Shown here in pieces: positions 33,539 through 42,709 of a stretch of 64,000 bases of DNA. The notes under the pieces were generated by a model, which searched no databases, was not told the origin of the DNA, and was given only the letters and a program-made list of their open reading frames with translations. Source of the DNA: Candidatus Scalindua sp. (GTDB lineage Bacteria > Planctomycetota > Brocadiia > Brocadiales > Scalinduaceae); assembly GCA_021777035.1 (NCBI GenBank), contig JAIQZR010000010.1, positions 85,274 through 149,273 of the forward strand, in the 5' to 3' direction. How positions within the stretch are numbered: the stretch's first letter is position 1; each line of letters starts with the position of its first letter. The position numbers and the translations under genes were made by a program.

Positions 33539-34543
33539 TCAGGAGGTCAATTCAAGTTCTTTTCCCATCATAACCCGTAGTTTGTTCTTTAAAATCCATT
33601 TGATAGCGACACTCATATTCTTCTTTATCACTGGCACTGCATTACCGACCATCCAACACTCCTTATTACAGACATCAACCGCTTTACGAACTTCGGACGC
33701 CCGTTTACTGTTCCATATGTCTTCGAAAGTTTGTTCACGAATGTTACCCATTGACATTTTAGAATTCATTCCATTACAAGGGAGCACATCACCGGAAGGG
33801 TCTATGAAACAGGACTCTGTACCCGTTTCACATTTTAAAAACCTCTTTCCTCCCTGTGCATAATTTATAAGGCCATAATTAAAATATGCCCTGAACCATT
33901 TTTTAGGTGACTTAGATTTTAACAGTTCTACTACTAATTTAGAAAATTCATTACTTACAATGTCGGGTTTTTCCAGGCGGTTATCGAGCTTACAAAAATA
34001 GTGGGAGTTATGTAGTGTTGCCGTGGCAAATTCATAACCTAAAGCATCTGACAACTCATAGAGAGGCAACAAATCCTTACAGTTCATATCCTGTACCGTC
34101 ATACCAAACCCGATATCCTTGATACCCATCTTTCTTAATGTTAGCAGTGTCCTTAGCCCTCTATCAAACCCATTACGTATTCCCCTGATAGTGTCATTAG
34201 ATTTTTGAAGCCCTTCAATACTTATCCTTATCCCCAGATCCGGATATTTTTTACACAGTTCTATTATTCTTTCTGTAAAGAAGCCATTGGTGCTTATTAC
34301 GATACGCTTTGTTTTAGGCCGTAACAGATTAACAATTTCTGCAATATCCTTTCTGATAAAAGGTTCTCCTCCGGTTATATTTATAAATCTTAACCCCGCA
34401 GGTAGTTTCTCAATATCCTGCAATGTGATCTCTTTATCAGCCTTTGTAGGATGACGCCAGACATCACACATATTGCATTTTGCATTGCATCTGTATGTGA
34501 GTATGACGCATATTTCTTTTGGAAGATGAATTGTATGACTCAT
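33539..34543 (-). CDS. Radical SAM protein with SPASM-like C-terminus
   Basis: 334 residues. The CxxxCxxC cluster motif is Cys19, Cys23, Cys26 in YRCNAKCNMCDVW; INITGGEPF is the SAM-binding GGE motif near residue 57. The C-terminal half has more Cys (FLKCETGTESCFIDPSGDVL, PCNGMN, VCNKECWMV) in a SPASM/twitch-like pattern for auxiliary FeS clusters, followed by a basic helical tail. Such proteins modify peptides or sugars or act as dehydrogenases. Its place among glycosyltransferases suggests sugar or lipid modification; the substrate is unknown. Confidence 0.85.
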   Translation of the reverse strand: MSHTIHLPKEICVILTYRCNAKCNMCDVWRHPTKADKEITLQDIEKLPAGLRFINITGGEPFIRKDIAEIVNLLRPKTKRIVISTNGFFTERIIELCKKYPDLGIRISIEGLQKSNDTIRGIRNGFDRGLRTLLTLRKMGIKDIGFGMTVQDMNCKDLLPLYELSDALGYEFATATLHNSHYFCKLDNRLEKPDIVSNEFSKLVVELLKSKSPKKWFRAYFNYGLINYAQGGKRFLKCETGTESCFIDPSGDVLPCNGMNSKMSMGNIREQTFEDIWNSKRASEVRKAVDVCNKECWMVGNAVPVIKKNMSVAIKWILKNKLRVMMGKELELTS

Positions 34544-34626
34544 TTATAATTTTACTTTCTATAAATTTTACCAATAGACCTATGTGATATTTTTTTATTT
34601 CATACTACACATATGTGAATTAGTTA

Positions 34627-35931
34627 TCAAGATTTCTTAATTACTCTTTGATATATATTCAGCAAATCCTGATAATGTTTTTCTGGATTAAATTCTGACT
34701 CTACGAACCTTCTGGCATTTAGTCCCATTTTGATACATGCCGCATTATCATAAAAAAGTGTTTTTATCTTCTCGCTTAAATCCTTTGCATTACCAGGTTC
34801 AAAGGTAAAGCCGGTTTCTCCGTTTTTTACTAATTCAGGTATTCCACCTATTCTAGAGCCAATGATTGGTTTTCCCATGGCGAAAGCTTCCAGTGCAGAC
34901 ATAGGATTGTTTTCATACCACTCAGATGGGATTACAACGAACATGCTCTTTTGTATTTCCTTATATAAATTTTCACCTTTCATATATCCAAGAAATTTAA
35001 CATTGTCCATACTATCCAGTTCGACCCTCTCTTCAAGCTCATCTTTTATTGGTCCATCCCCGATTATTTTTAAGATAATTCTGTTTTCAGTATTTAATAT
35101 TTTAACTGCCCCGAGCAGCGTATGTAGTCCCTTTTCAGGCGAAAGCCTGCCATAATAAACAACAGAATTTTCATTACTTATTTCATTTTTTGGATATGTA
35201 AACTTTGTTGCGTCTATAAAATTCGGTAAATGTACTATTTTTTTTGAGAACCCCATCTCTTCTAATTTCTTTTTAAGAAATTTACTCGGAGTAATGAAGA
35301 GATCTACATTATCATAAATATCTATTAGTTTGTGATGAAGAAACATCTCAAAAGCAGCTAACATGCTTTTGCCAAACGATTGTTTTACGCATCTTTTTTT
35401 AACAATCTGAAAAAATTTCTTTCCCCCACATGCATCACAAGGCTTCCCGTTAGACAGCATAGAATAAGATGCACAAACCATCTTATAATCGTGAAGCGTC
35501 ATAACAACAGGAACTCCCCTTCTTTTCAGTTCATGAAGGATAGAAGGAGAAATCTGATGGTGAATATTGTGAAGATGTGCAATGTCTATAGAATATTTGT
35601 CCAACAATTTTGAAAGCCTGGTTTTCGCTTTAAAAGAGTAGAGTATTCGTCCTGCAGTCTTAATCTTTTCCATAATGCCATTACCATTACTATCCAACTC
35701 TACATACGGCATAAAATAATTATTGGTTTCACTGGGCATATTCGCCTGGTGATGCATAGAAAAATAGATGGAGTTATGACCATGAGATTCCATCAGTTTT
35801 GAAGTATTAAAATAAACAACTTCACTTCCACCGCGTAAGTAATGGAATTTATTTATATGAAGAATATTCAATTTTTGTTGCAGTTCTGATGTTTTCTGTA
35901 TGTTTACTTTAGTCATGATATTTTTTTGCAT
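34627..35931 (-). CDS. GT4-family glycosyltransferase
   Basis: 434 residues. INKFHYLRGGSEVVYFN opens the GT-B N-domain after a 22-residue leader, and AHLHNIHHQISPSIL and MTLHDYKMVCASYSML follow. A four-Cys insertion (GKPCDACGGKKFFQIVKKRC) is typical of one GT4 subgroup. The C-domain has VVYYGRLSPEKGLHTLLGAV, VIPSEWYENNPMSALEAFAM (catalytic E-x7-E) and SRIGGIPELV. It adds a sugar during polysaccharide assembly; specificity is unknown. Confidence 0.9.
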   Translation of the reverse strand: MQKNIMTKVNIQKTSELQQKLNILHINKFHYLRGGSEVVYFNTSKLMESHGHNSIYFSMHHQANMPSETNNYFMPYVELDSNGNGIMEKIKTAGRILYSFKAKTRLSKLLDKYSIDIAHLHNIHHQISPSILHELKRRGVPVVMTLHDYKMVCASYSMLSNGKPCDACGGKKFFQIVKKRCVKQSFGKSMLAAFEMFLHHKLIDIYDNVDLFITPSKFLKKKLEEMGFSKKIVHLPNFIDATKFTYPKNEISNENSVVYYGRLSPEKGLHTLLGAVKILNTENRIILKIIGDGPIKDELEERVELDSMDNVKFLGYMKGENLYKEIQKSMFVVIPSEWYENNPMSALEAFAMGKPIIGSRIGGIPELVKNGETGFTFEPGNAKDLSEKIKTLFYDNAACIKMGLNARRFVESEFNPEKHYQDLLNIYQRVIKKS

Positions 35932-36052
35932 TTAGCAAAAAAGAATATAGTGAAGGGACGCCAGATGTATTTTTTTTGGTGTTATACTTACCATTAAGAA
36001 AGATCTGATCGGAAACAATTAATCTGCTTTAACCTAACAATAACTGCGGAAA

Positions 36053-37231
36053 TTATTTACGCGCGTCAATTTGTAATTGATCAATAAGTCCTAACAAATT
36101 TTCTGCCTGTTTGCGCCAGGTGTATCCTTTATTAACAATCTCAATACCCTCTTTACCCCACTCAGATAAAAACTCTCTATTTTCGTAACAATAATTTATT
36201 GCCGCCGCAATTGATTCCGCATTATTATTGCTCAGGTAATACGCGCATTTTTTCCTGTCCATTACATTTTTAAAAGTCCACATATCTGTACAGATCACAA
36301 CCTTTCCCATCGAAATATATTCAATCAATTTTATAGGGTTATTATTATTCCAATATTGAATATCCGGATATGCCATAATCGCACAGTCACAATAACTAAT
36401 ATACTTTGGAATTTCAGAATGCGTTACAGGGGGCAATAAATAAACCCGTTCTTCTAATTTAAGTTTTTTTATTAATTGTTTGATATCTTCCTTTGCATTG
36501 CTGCCAGCGACTGAATCACCTATAAGCAATAAACAAACCTCCTTATTGTTTATCATGCTTATTGCTTCTATTGTTTCAAATAAACCTCTGTTGTAGGAAA
36601 TTTCACCATGTTGCATCAAAACAAATTTCCCTTTTAAGAAAGCAGGTTTATTGTTGTTGCGTTTTTGTGAAAACCTTTCTACATCCACCCCTGAGCCCCA
36701 TACTCCCACGGCAGAATAAGGAAATTTGAAATTTTTACAGACTTGCTGCCGGTAATGTTCGGTTATCACAGTCATTCCATGTAAGAAAAGGTTACAATAC
36801 CAATAACATAATTTCGTATAAGACGCCATTAACACATCGAGAAGCGTAGACTCTTGAGATAATGAATTATAAAATGGTGTTCTATTATCGACAATAAATA
36901 ATGGCTTGTTCTTGCTATTAAATATTGCGAGTGGAAAGCTAAACCAGATAGAATAAATATCCAATATAATTACATCTGGTTTAAAGCTGAAATAGTTTAT
37001 GGCAAATTTAATATATCCGTCTATCAAGAATGAAAAAAGCCTCAGAAACTTCTTCTTAATGACTGCAATCCTTATGTAAGGCATGTTAAATATATTACCA
37101 TCATCATAACCAACGATAGCAATTTTTGCGTTGACCCCTTTACGACCCAGCTCTTTACACATTTCCCTCCACGTAGTAATGTGTAATTTATCAATATCTG
37201 TCTGCAATCTTGGAAACCATAATATTTTCAT
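36053..37231 (-). CDS. GT4-family glycosyltransferase
   Basis: 392 residues. The N-domain (MKILWFPRLQTDIDKLHITT) contains a hydrophobic patch around 40-75. The C-domain has VLMQHGEISYNRGLFETIEA, LLLIGDS, ISYCDCAIMAYPDIQYWNNN and IKLIEYISMGKVVICT with the E of the GT4 phosphate site. It is AT-rich and Asn/Lys-heavy like its neighbours. It belongs to the same minus-strand block as the polymerase-like gene upstream. Confidence 0.85.
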   Translation of the reverse strand: MKILWFPRLQTDIDKLHITTWREMCKELGRKGVNAKIAIVGYDDGNIFNMPYIRIAVIKKKFLRLFSFLIDGYIKFAINYFSFKPDVIILDIYSIWFSFPLAIFNSKNKPLFIVDNRTPFYNSLSQESTLLDVLMASYTKLCYWYCNLFLHGMTVITEHYRQQVCKNFKFPYSAVGVWGSGVDVERFSQKRNNNKPAFLKGKFVLMQHGEISYNRGLFETIEAISMINNKEVCLLLIGDSVAGSNAKEDIKQLIKKLKLEERVYLLPPVTHSEIPKYISYCDCAIMAYPDIQYWNNNNPIKLIEYISMGKVVICTDMWTFKNVMDRKKCAYYLSNNNAESIAAAINYCYENREFLSEWGKEGIEIVNKGYTWRKQAENLLGLIDQLQIDARK

Positions 37232-37368
37232 AATTATCTTACAAATGTATTAGTATGCGGATATCGTTAGTTTTAAATGATAAACATATTAATATATCTT
37301 CTCCTGGAAAGCATTCTAGAATCGTCATTTTAAACATCGATTCGGAATCAAAAACTCAAATAAGACAA

Positions 37369-38868
37369 TCAAAATACACCTTTTTTTCTTCCCATAGAAA
37401 ATATTATAGCGGCCATTACCCAAAATAGAGCAGAAGTTTGTTCGACCACCCACAACTGTTTATAAAAAGAGGCTATGCAGTATAATAAAATGATCCCGCT
37501 GAATCCGAATGATATTGTTTTCCAATATTCATCCTCTATTGCAATATAAAATTTCCTATTCATTAAATATATTCTGGCTATTATAACAAAATATAAGCCA
37601 AGCCCCAGAAAACCCCATTCAAACATCATAAATGCCAATTGAGAGTTAACAAAAGACGTCGCATCTTTTACCAGTCCATTTCCAAGCAGGTATTTAAGCA
37701 TGTTCCCGGAATGTTCATCCCCCAGCGCACTAATAGACACACTATTTGGTCCAAAACCGAAGATATAATCGGTCTTGGATTTCATCAAATGCGTCGCAAA
37801 AATAATGTTTGCAAATCTGCCTACAGGTTGACCCTCCCCGGAAAAATGAGATTGATCCGTGAATTCGTCTTGCGGTGACAAAAGCATACCTTCCATGTCA
37901 TAGCCAAGAAATGTAGTGGTTTTAACCAGGGCAATATAAACAATAAAAAAAACCAGCGCAATACCAATACCCTTTTTTACATCGGTGAATATTTTCCTGC
38001 GTAACATAAACACTACCATTACTGGCAGAAATAAAAAACTTGCCCTTGAAGATCCAATCAATATCGGGAGAAACAATAAAAAAAATTTGAAAATATCGGT
38101 AATACGAATCTTATTTCGCGACATAAATGCCATGAGAACACACATAAAACCCATTACGTATAAAGCGGTTATCCCGCTTATACCCGTTGTACCACTGGCA
38201 AAATCTAATATATCTGATCCCCCGGCAGTTTCAAAACCTTGCGCGTTCGAGTCCAATTTCATTTGCAATTCCGGCGTCCAGATAAGGCGCTGTAATAGCG
38301 AAACGGGGCCTTGTATTAACGCGGTAACAAACAGGAAATTAATGATTTTTTTAAAAAAACCTTCCTCTAAATCGAGATGAATAATACAATAAAAAAGCAG
38401 TACCATCCTCAGCATATTACGACAACCGAGAAGCGTAGATATAAGCGAATTGTGATTTAAGAATGATGAGATTAACCCTCCCGTTACAAATAACAATAAT
38501 AGATAATCTATAGGACTTTTTTTAATTTTCTTTTTGTCAAGACTCTTCTGTAGTAAGACTATGCCGACCATTACAACAAACGAGATTTCGATGACCCACG
38601 TTACCGTACCCGGAATAAAAAAAAGTTCATCCGCAAGATAATTGATATAGAACACAAAAATCAATATTAGCCATATACCAGTTTCAGGCTTGATAATTAT
38701 CATCATCACCGGAATAACAAAAAGACCAAAAAATGGAATTTTTGATGCCGGGTTAGTGATTGCCATACCAAATAAAATAGCTGCTACTAATACAATTGCG
38801 TATGTACTAGTCAACCATTTACTAGTAGAAACCAGTTTCTTAAACGTGTTATTATTTATCAAATACAT
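37369..38868 (-). CDS. O-antigen polymerase/ligase-like membrane protein
   Basis: 499 residues with about 12 hydrophobic helices and a large outside loop (around residues 320-400, containing GYDMEGMLLSPQDEFTDQSH and FGFGPNSVSISALGDEHSGN). This is the Wzy/WaaL pattern: an Arg in the region before the loop (IGSSRASFLFLPV) and a His in the loop. It would polymerise repeat units or attach them to an acceptor at the periplasmic face. Wzy and WaaL cannot be told apart by sequence alone. Confidence 0.85.
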   Translation of the reverse strand: MYLINNNTFKKLVSTSKWLTSTYAIVLVAAILFGMAITNPASKIPFFGLFVIPVMMIIIKPETGIWLILIFVFYINYLADELFFIPGTVTWVIEISFVVMVGIVLLQKSLDKKKIKKSPIDYLLLLFVTGGLISSFLNHNSLISTLLGCRNMLRMVLLFYCIIHLDLEEGFFKKIINFLFVTALIQGPVSLLQRLIWTPELQMKLDSNAQGFETAGGSDILDFASGTTGISGITALYVMGFMCVLMAFMSRNKIRITDIFKFFLLFLPILIGSSRASFLFLPVMVVFMLRRKIFTDVKKGIGIALVFFIVYIALVKTTTFLGYDMEGMLLSPQDEFTDQSHFSGEGQPVGRFANIIFATHLMKSKTDYIFGFGPNSVSISALGDEHSGNMLKYLLGNGLVKDATSFVNSQLAFMMFEWGFLGLGLYFVIIARIYLMNRKFYIAIEDEYWKTISFGFSGIILLYCIASFYKQLWVVEQTSALFWVMAAIIFSMGRKKGVF

Positions 38869-38983
38869 TGGTGAAAGCGAAGGAATAACATAGGATTGTT
38901 ATTTTTTTTATGGCAGTAAACGAGAAATTGTACTGTAGTGCGGAAATTTGTAAAGTGGAGTTAATGACTTTTGCTCTTATTTG

Positions 38984-39775
38984 CTATTGATCTAACTTTG
39001 AAAGTAACTGTCTTGCCTCTTCATAAACAGGCATGCACCGTTTCTCTATGATCGATTTTTTCTTCACCGAAAATTGCTCGGCCTTTTTTAGGTTTTTGGG
39101 ACGAATTGACTCTCCGTATTCAGGCTTATAAGGTAAATCAATGAACTTATAAATTAAAGGAAGGATTTGTTCCTTATTTAGGACAAGCTCGTCATAGTCA
39201 ATCATGAGTATAATTGCATCTCCAAGACGTTTCTTCAATTCTAATACTTGAGAAGTTTTTGCATTATAAGAGAGACAGGCGCGTTTTAATCTGCCAATGC
39301 CCCAGATACCAAATAACTCATATCGTCGTTTTTCCTTGCCAGTAAGCAAATCAGAAGCACATCCTTTAAAAAGTTCATTAAGGGCAAATGTTTCCCAATT
39401 ATTGAGCATCGAATAGACAACAGAATACGGATTTCTCAACACCCAGATTATTTTGTACCCGTTGTGTTCAAAATATTCATGGTAATTTTCATTTAAGTAA
39501 GTGGTCTGAAAGCAGTAACGCCCTGTCTGTTTATGGTCAATACATCCTGACAAAATAATGGCAGCGTCCAACTCATCATCATGCCCAAACCAGTAATTTA
39601 CCATCCCTTCACTCTTGGTAATAATTCTGGCAAGCATTGTAGTGCCGGAACGTTGGCATCCGGCAACAAGCACTGAATCTGGAAACTTGTCCAACTCCTT
39701 AAGTAAATGGCAACCATTTGATCTCACATATTTTGCAAACTTTTGCCAGGAATCTATTCGGTTTATATTTTTCAT
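38984..39775 (-). CDS. Sulfotransferase family protein
   Basis: 263 residues. The 5'-phosphosulfate-binding loop VLVAGCQRSGTTMLAR (35-50) is present, and RNPYSVVYSMLNNWETFALN (from about residue 112) holds the 3'-phosphate motif. It would move sulfate from PAPS to a sugar hydroxyl, so the glycan is probably sulfated. The first ~75 codons are duplicated as a pseudogene 1.3 kb away (40861-41088), on the other side of the methyltransferase gene. Confidence 0.85.
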   Translation of the reverse strand: MKNINRIDSWQKFAKYVRSNGCHLLKELDKFPDSVLVAGCQRSGTTMLARIITKSEGMVNYWFGHDDELDAAIILSGCIDHKQTGRYCFQTTYLNENYHEYFEHNGYKIIWVLRNPYSVVYSMLNNWETFALNELFKGCASDLLTGKEKRRYELFGIWGIGRLKRACLSYNAKTSQVLELKKRLGDAIILMIDYDELVLNKEQILPLIYKFIDLPYKPEYGESIRPKNLKKAEQFSVKKKSIIEKRCMPVYEEARQLLSKLDQ

Positions 39776-39852
39776 TCCTTTTGGACGTCTGAGAGAATGA
39801 CACTTTGTCTATCAATAAGTTATAATATTTCTAGCTTAATATATAAAAATTA

Positions 39853-40797
39853 TCATTGCTTTTTAAAGAACAAGTAGGTTTTTCTCATTAATCTATTATA
39901 CACAGGGCGCAAAATGTTTTTCAAAAATGCCTTGTTACTGTAACTGAGCATACAAGTATATTCAAATTTATATGGGATATTTATATGTTTAAAATCAGAT
40001 TTTGTAACCATATTAATAAGATTTTTATAGTTAAAACAATTAATATGTATAAGTGGTGTTATTGGCAATAGAAAGCTATTAGAGCTTCTTTTCGCACCCC
40101 AATCCATAAATTTTAATCTTTTCTTTATCCCTCTACCATCGGGCACACTAATTTTGAGTATGCCCCCTGTTTTCAAAGAATTTTTCAATAAAGTGAGAGT
40201 TTCTTTTGGATTTGGTAGATGTTCAAAAACTTGTTCGGAGTTAATAAAATCAAATTTGTAATTACGCAATTCATTAAGATTAATAACATTGATACCAAGT
40301 GATTTTACTAAGTCCACTCTTTTGTCTGACAAATCGGTACCATACGCATTACACCCAAATGCTTTTGCCATTAATACCCATTTGCCATATCCCATTCCAA
40401 AATCAAGAACATTAATATCACTGGGTCGTTTTTTGAGATATAGAATTACTTTCATTATTTCTTGAGCATAAAAGGTTGATGTATTAAGCTCAAAAATATT
40501 TTTATTTATCATAATTTCATTGGATTCCATCTCGTTATCAAATAAGTTTAGCCATTCATCATATAGCTTTGTCATAAAAAAATCATTTAATATGTATTTC
40601 TGAAATATTAAATTACATTCTTTGCATTCTTGCAAACTGTACCTAGCATCTTTGAAATTATCCAATATGTTTTTATTACTGAATTTTCTATCGAGAAATT
40701 TATAAATAGGTTTTTCTAGAAAAGGTGCTGAGTAAAGTTTAATAAAATTATTAGATTTACAAGCTGGGCAAAAAGTTCTCTCTATAAAACAATTCAT
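39853..40797 (-). CDS. SAM methyltransferase with N-terminal zinc-binding region
   Basis: 314 residues. An N-terminal region with two Cys pairs (RTFCPACKSNNFIKLY and LQECKECNLIFQKYI) is a putative zinc-binding domain. The Rossmann methyltransferase domain has INVLDFGMGYGKWVLMAKAF (SAM loop), GTDLSDKRVDLVKSL and FINSEQVFEHLPNPKETL. This layout is common in sugar C- or O-methyltransferases of polysaccharide clusters. Base composition is visibly more AT-rich than its neighbours, and it is bracketed by the sulfotransferase gene and its duplicate fragment, hinting at insertion. Confidence 0.85.
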   Translation of the reverse strand: MNCFIERTFCPACKSNNFIKLYSAPFLEKPIYKFLDRKFSNKNILDNFKDARYSLQECKECNLIFQKYILNDFFMTKLYDEWLNLFDNEMESNEIMINKNIFELNTSTFYAQEIMKVILYLKKRPSDINVLDFGMGYGKWVLMAKAFGCNAYGTDLSDKRVDLVKSLGINVINLNELRNYKFDFINSEQVFEHLPNPKETLTLLKNSLKTGGILKISVPDGRGIKKRLKFMDWGAKRSSNSFLLPITPLIHINCFNYKNLINMVTKSDFKHINIPYKFEYTCMLSYSNKAFLKNILRPVYNRLMRKTYLFFKKQ

Positions 40798-40860
40798 GCG
40801 TATTAACCCTCTTTATTCAAAAAGTACATTATAATTATTTGGTTTATGGCCAATACCTCC

Positions 40861-41088
40861 GATTAAATGATGGCTACATCCAACTCATCATTACGTCCGA
40901 ACCAACAATTCACCATATCTTCACTCTTGGTAACAATTTTTGGTAAGCATTATTGTACCGGAACGTTGACATTCTGCAACAAGAACCGAATTGGAAAATT
41001 TGTCCAGATCCTTAAGTAAATGGCGACCATTTGACCTCACATATTTTGCAAATTTTTGCCAGGAATCCATTCGGTTTTTACTTTTCAT
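40861..41088 (-). pseudogene. Duplicated 5' fragment of the sulfotransferase gene
   Basis: About 228 bases closely resemble 39549-39776, the first ~75 codons of the sulfotransferase gene, including the start region (CATTC at the ATG, 41086-41088) and the PAPS-loop region. One extra base near 40947 breaks the frame and the copy ends abruptly. The repeat is direct and lies 1.3 kb from the parent, flanking the methyltransferase gene. Confidence 0.85.
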
Positions 41089-41095
41089 TCCTTAT

Positions 41096-42682
41096 TCACA
41101 ATGAAAATTTTGCCTTAATCTTGTCAAAAATGATTGATTCCTCCTCCGACAATCCAATCAACTTCAAAAAAAGAAAATATATACCAGTGTAACAGGTAAT
41201 AATAAACAAGAAAGATGGTAAACTTAGTTCGAACGAGAATAAATACCTTAGCACGCCAAAGGGTACAATTAAAGCTGTGCCAATAAATAGAGGCTTCAAG
41301 AATGAAAGATTATATGGATGTATGCCAAATATAAAGTAGACCTGTATTAATCTGATTAGATTGGCTAATACTACTGAAGTGGAGGTCGCAACCGCCGCCC
41401 CACTTATCCCGTACCGGGGTATCAAAAAAAAGTTGAGTATAATATTTAAAATCAAAGTCCCGATACTGTCATATAGACTTAATACATGCTTTCCTGACAT
41501 ATTTAGAATAACATCAACAGCTCCTGTCGCTGAATTTACCATCTGTCCAGCGGCTAAGATAACAAGGCATCCGGCACCGGCAACATAATCTTTTCCAAAA
41601 ACCATAAGTATTTCACGAGGAAACAAAATCATTATGAGATAAACCGGAAGACTGAAAACAATAACCAGCTTTGTCATAGCCTTGTAGTTCTTTTCTATCC
41701 GCTTAAAATCTCCAATACCGGCAAGCTCGGAAATCAAGGGAGTAAAAATATTAATAAATGCATGTAAAAATAACGATCCTACTACTACAATTTGAACTGT
41801 AATATTATAAACTCCGACATTATCTATAATCAGAAAACAGCCTATCATAAATATGTCCAGTGTACGCATTAAAGTGTCAATAACCCTTGAAGATATTTGT
41901 GTTAATGAAAACCTTAAGAAATCTCCTACCTGGCTGCGTGTAATCCTACCTTTTGTTGAAAATGGTAATTTTTTATTAAGAAAATATAGGCCTAAAAAAG
42001 AGCTGGACACCACGGATATAATATAGGCAACCAAGGCTCCCATAAGCTGATACCCTATAAATATAAAGATGCCTAAAAATGCGAAACGGACAATCGGCTC
42101 TGTTATATCCTGCACATAAACCCTGTATTGCATTTGCTTACATGCCTGTGTTGAAAAGACGCAAATCGTCGTAATTACGGTAAACGGCACGGTAATCGCC
42201 AGGATCCGCATCACTTTTGACATGTCAGGATTATGAAATAATTGTACTGAGATTGTGTCTGAAAAGGAAAACAGGAGTATAGAAAAGAGAAAAGCGCTTG
42301 GTATGGCTATTTTAAAAGCTGTTATAACATAGCCTTTTATCTGACATACATCACTTTTACCATGAGCGATAGATGCATATTTAAGTAACCCGTAATCAAG
42401 CCCTAGTAATGCTAAAATTCTTGAGAACTCAATAACAGTAGTCCCAAGAAAATACAACCCGACCAATCCAAGGGATAAGGTTCTGGTAAGTGCCAATCTA
42501 AAAATAAAGTTAAAGCCAATTCTAATGATGCTTCCAAAAACTGCAATCCCGCCACCTTTGGCAATAACAACTATATCGCTATCTTGATCTTTCAACCGGG
42601 TTCCAGTTTGACCTGTTCTTAACTTCATTTCTGGTTTTACTATAAAAAAAGGCGGGGTGACTAGCCACAAATTAATTTTCAC
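41096..42682 (-). CDS. Wzx-type polysaccharide flippase (first of two)
   Basis: 528 codons from a GTG at 42682; an ATG at 42628 (MKLRTGQTGT) is an alternative start that gives a more usual length. About 12-14 transmembrane helices; family blocks are GIAVFGSIIRIGFNFIFRLA, LGLVGLYFLGTTVIEF, DIFMIGCFLIIDNVGVYNIT, LILNIILNFFLIPRYGISGA and AAVATSTSVVLANLIR. It flips lipid-linked saccharide across the inner membrane. A second flippase lies 8 kb further on, so two different lipid-linked units may be exported. Confidence 0.88.
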   Translation of the reverse strand: MKINLWLVTPPFFIVKPEMKLRTGQTGTRLKDQDSDIVVIAKGGGIAVFGSIIRIGFNFIFRLALTRTLSLGLVGLYFLGTTVIEFSRILALLGLDYGLLKYASIAHGKSDVCQIKGYVITAFKIAIPSAFLFSILLFSFSDTISVQLFHNPDMSKVMRILAITVPFTVITTICVFSTQACKQMQYRVYVQDITEPIVRFAFLGIFIFIGYQLMGALVAYIISVVSSSFLGLYFLNKKLPFSTKGRITRSQVGDFLRFSLTQISSRVIDTLMRTLDIFMIGCFLIIDNVGVYNITVQIVVVGSLFLHAFINIFTPLISELAGIGDFKRIEKNYKAMTKLVIVFSLPVYLIMILFPREILMVFGKDYVAGAGCLVILAAGQMVNSATGAVDVILNMSGKHVLSLYDSIGTLILNIILNFFLIPRYGISGAAVATSTSVVLANLIRLIQVYFIFGIHPYNLSFLKPLFIGTALIVPFGVLRYLFSFELSLPSFLFIITCYTGIYFLFLKLIGLSEEESIIFDKIKAKFSL

Positions 42683-42709
42683 CCTACCTCGTTAATTATA
42701 CTATCTGAT

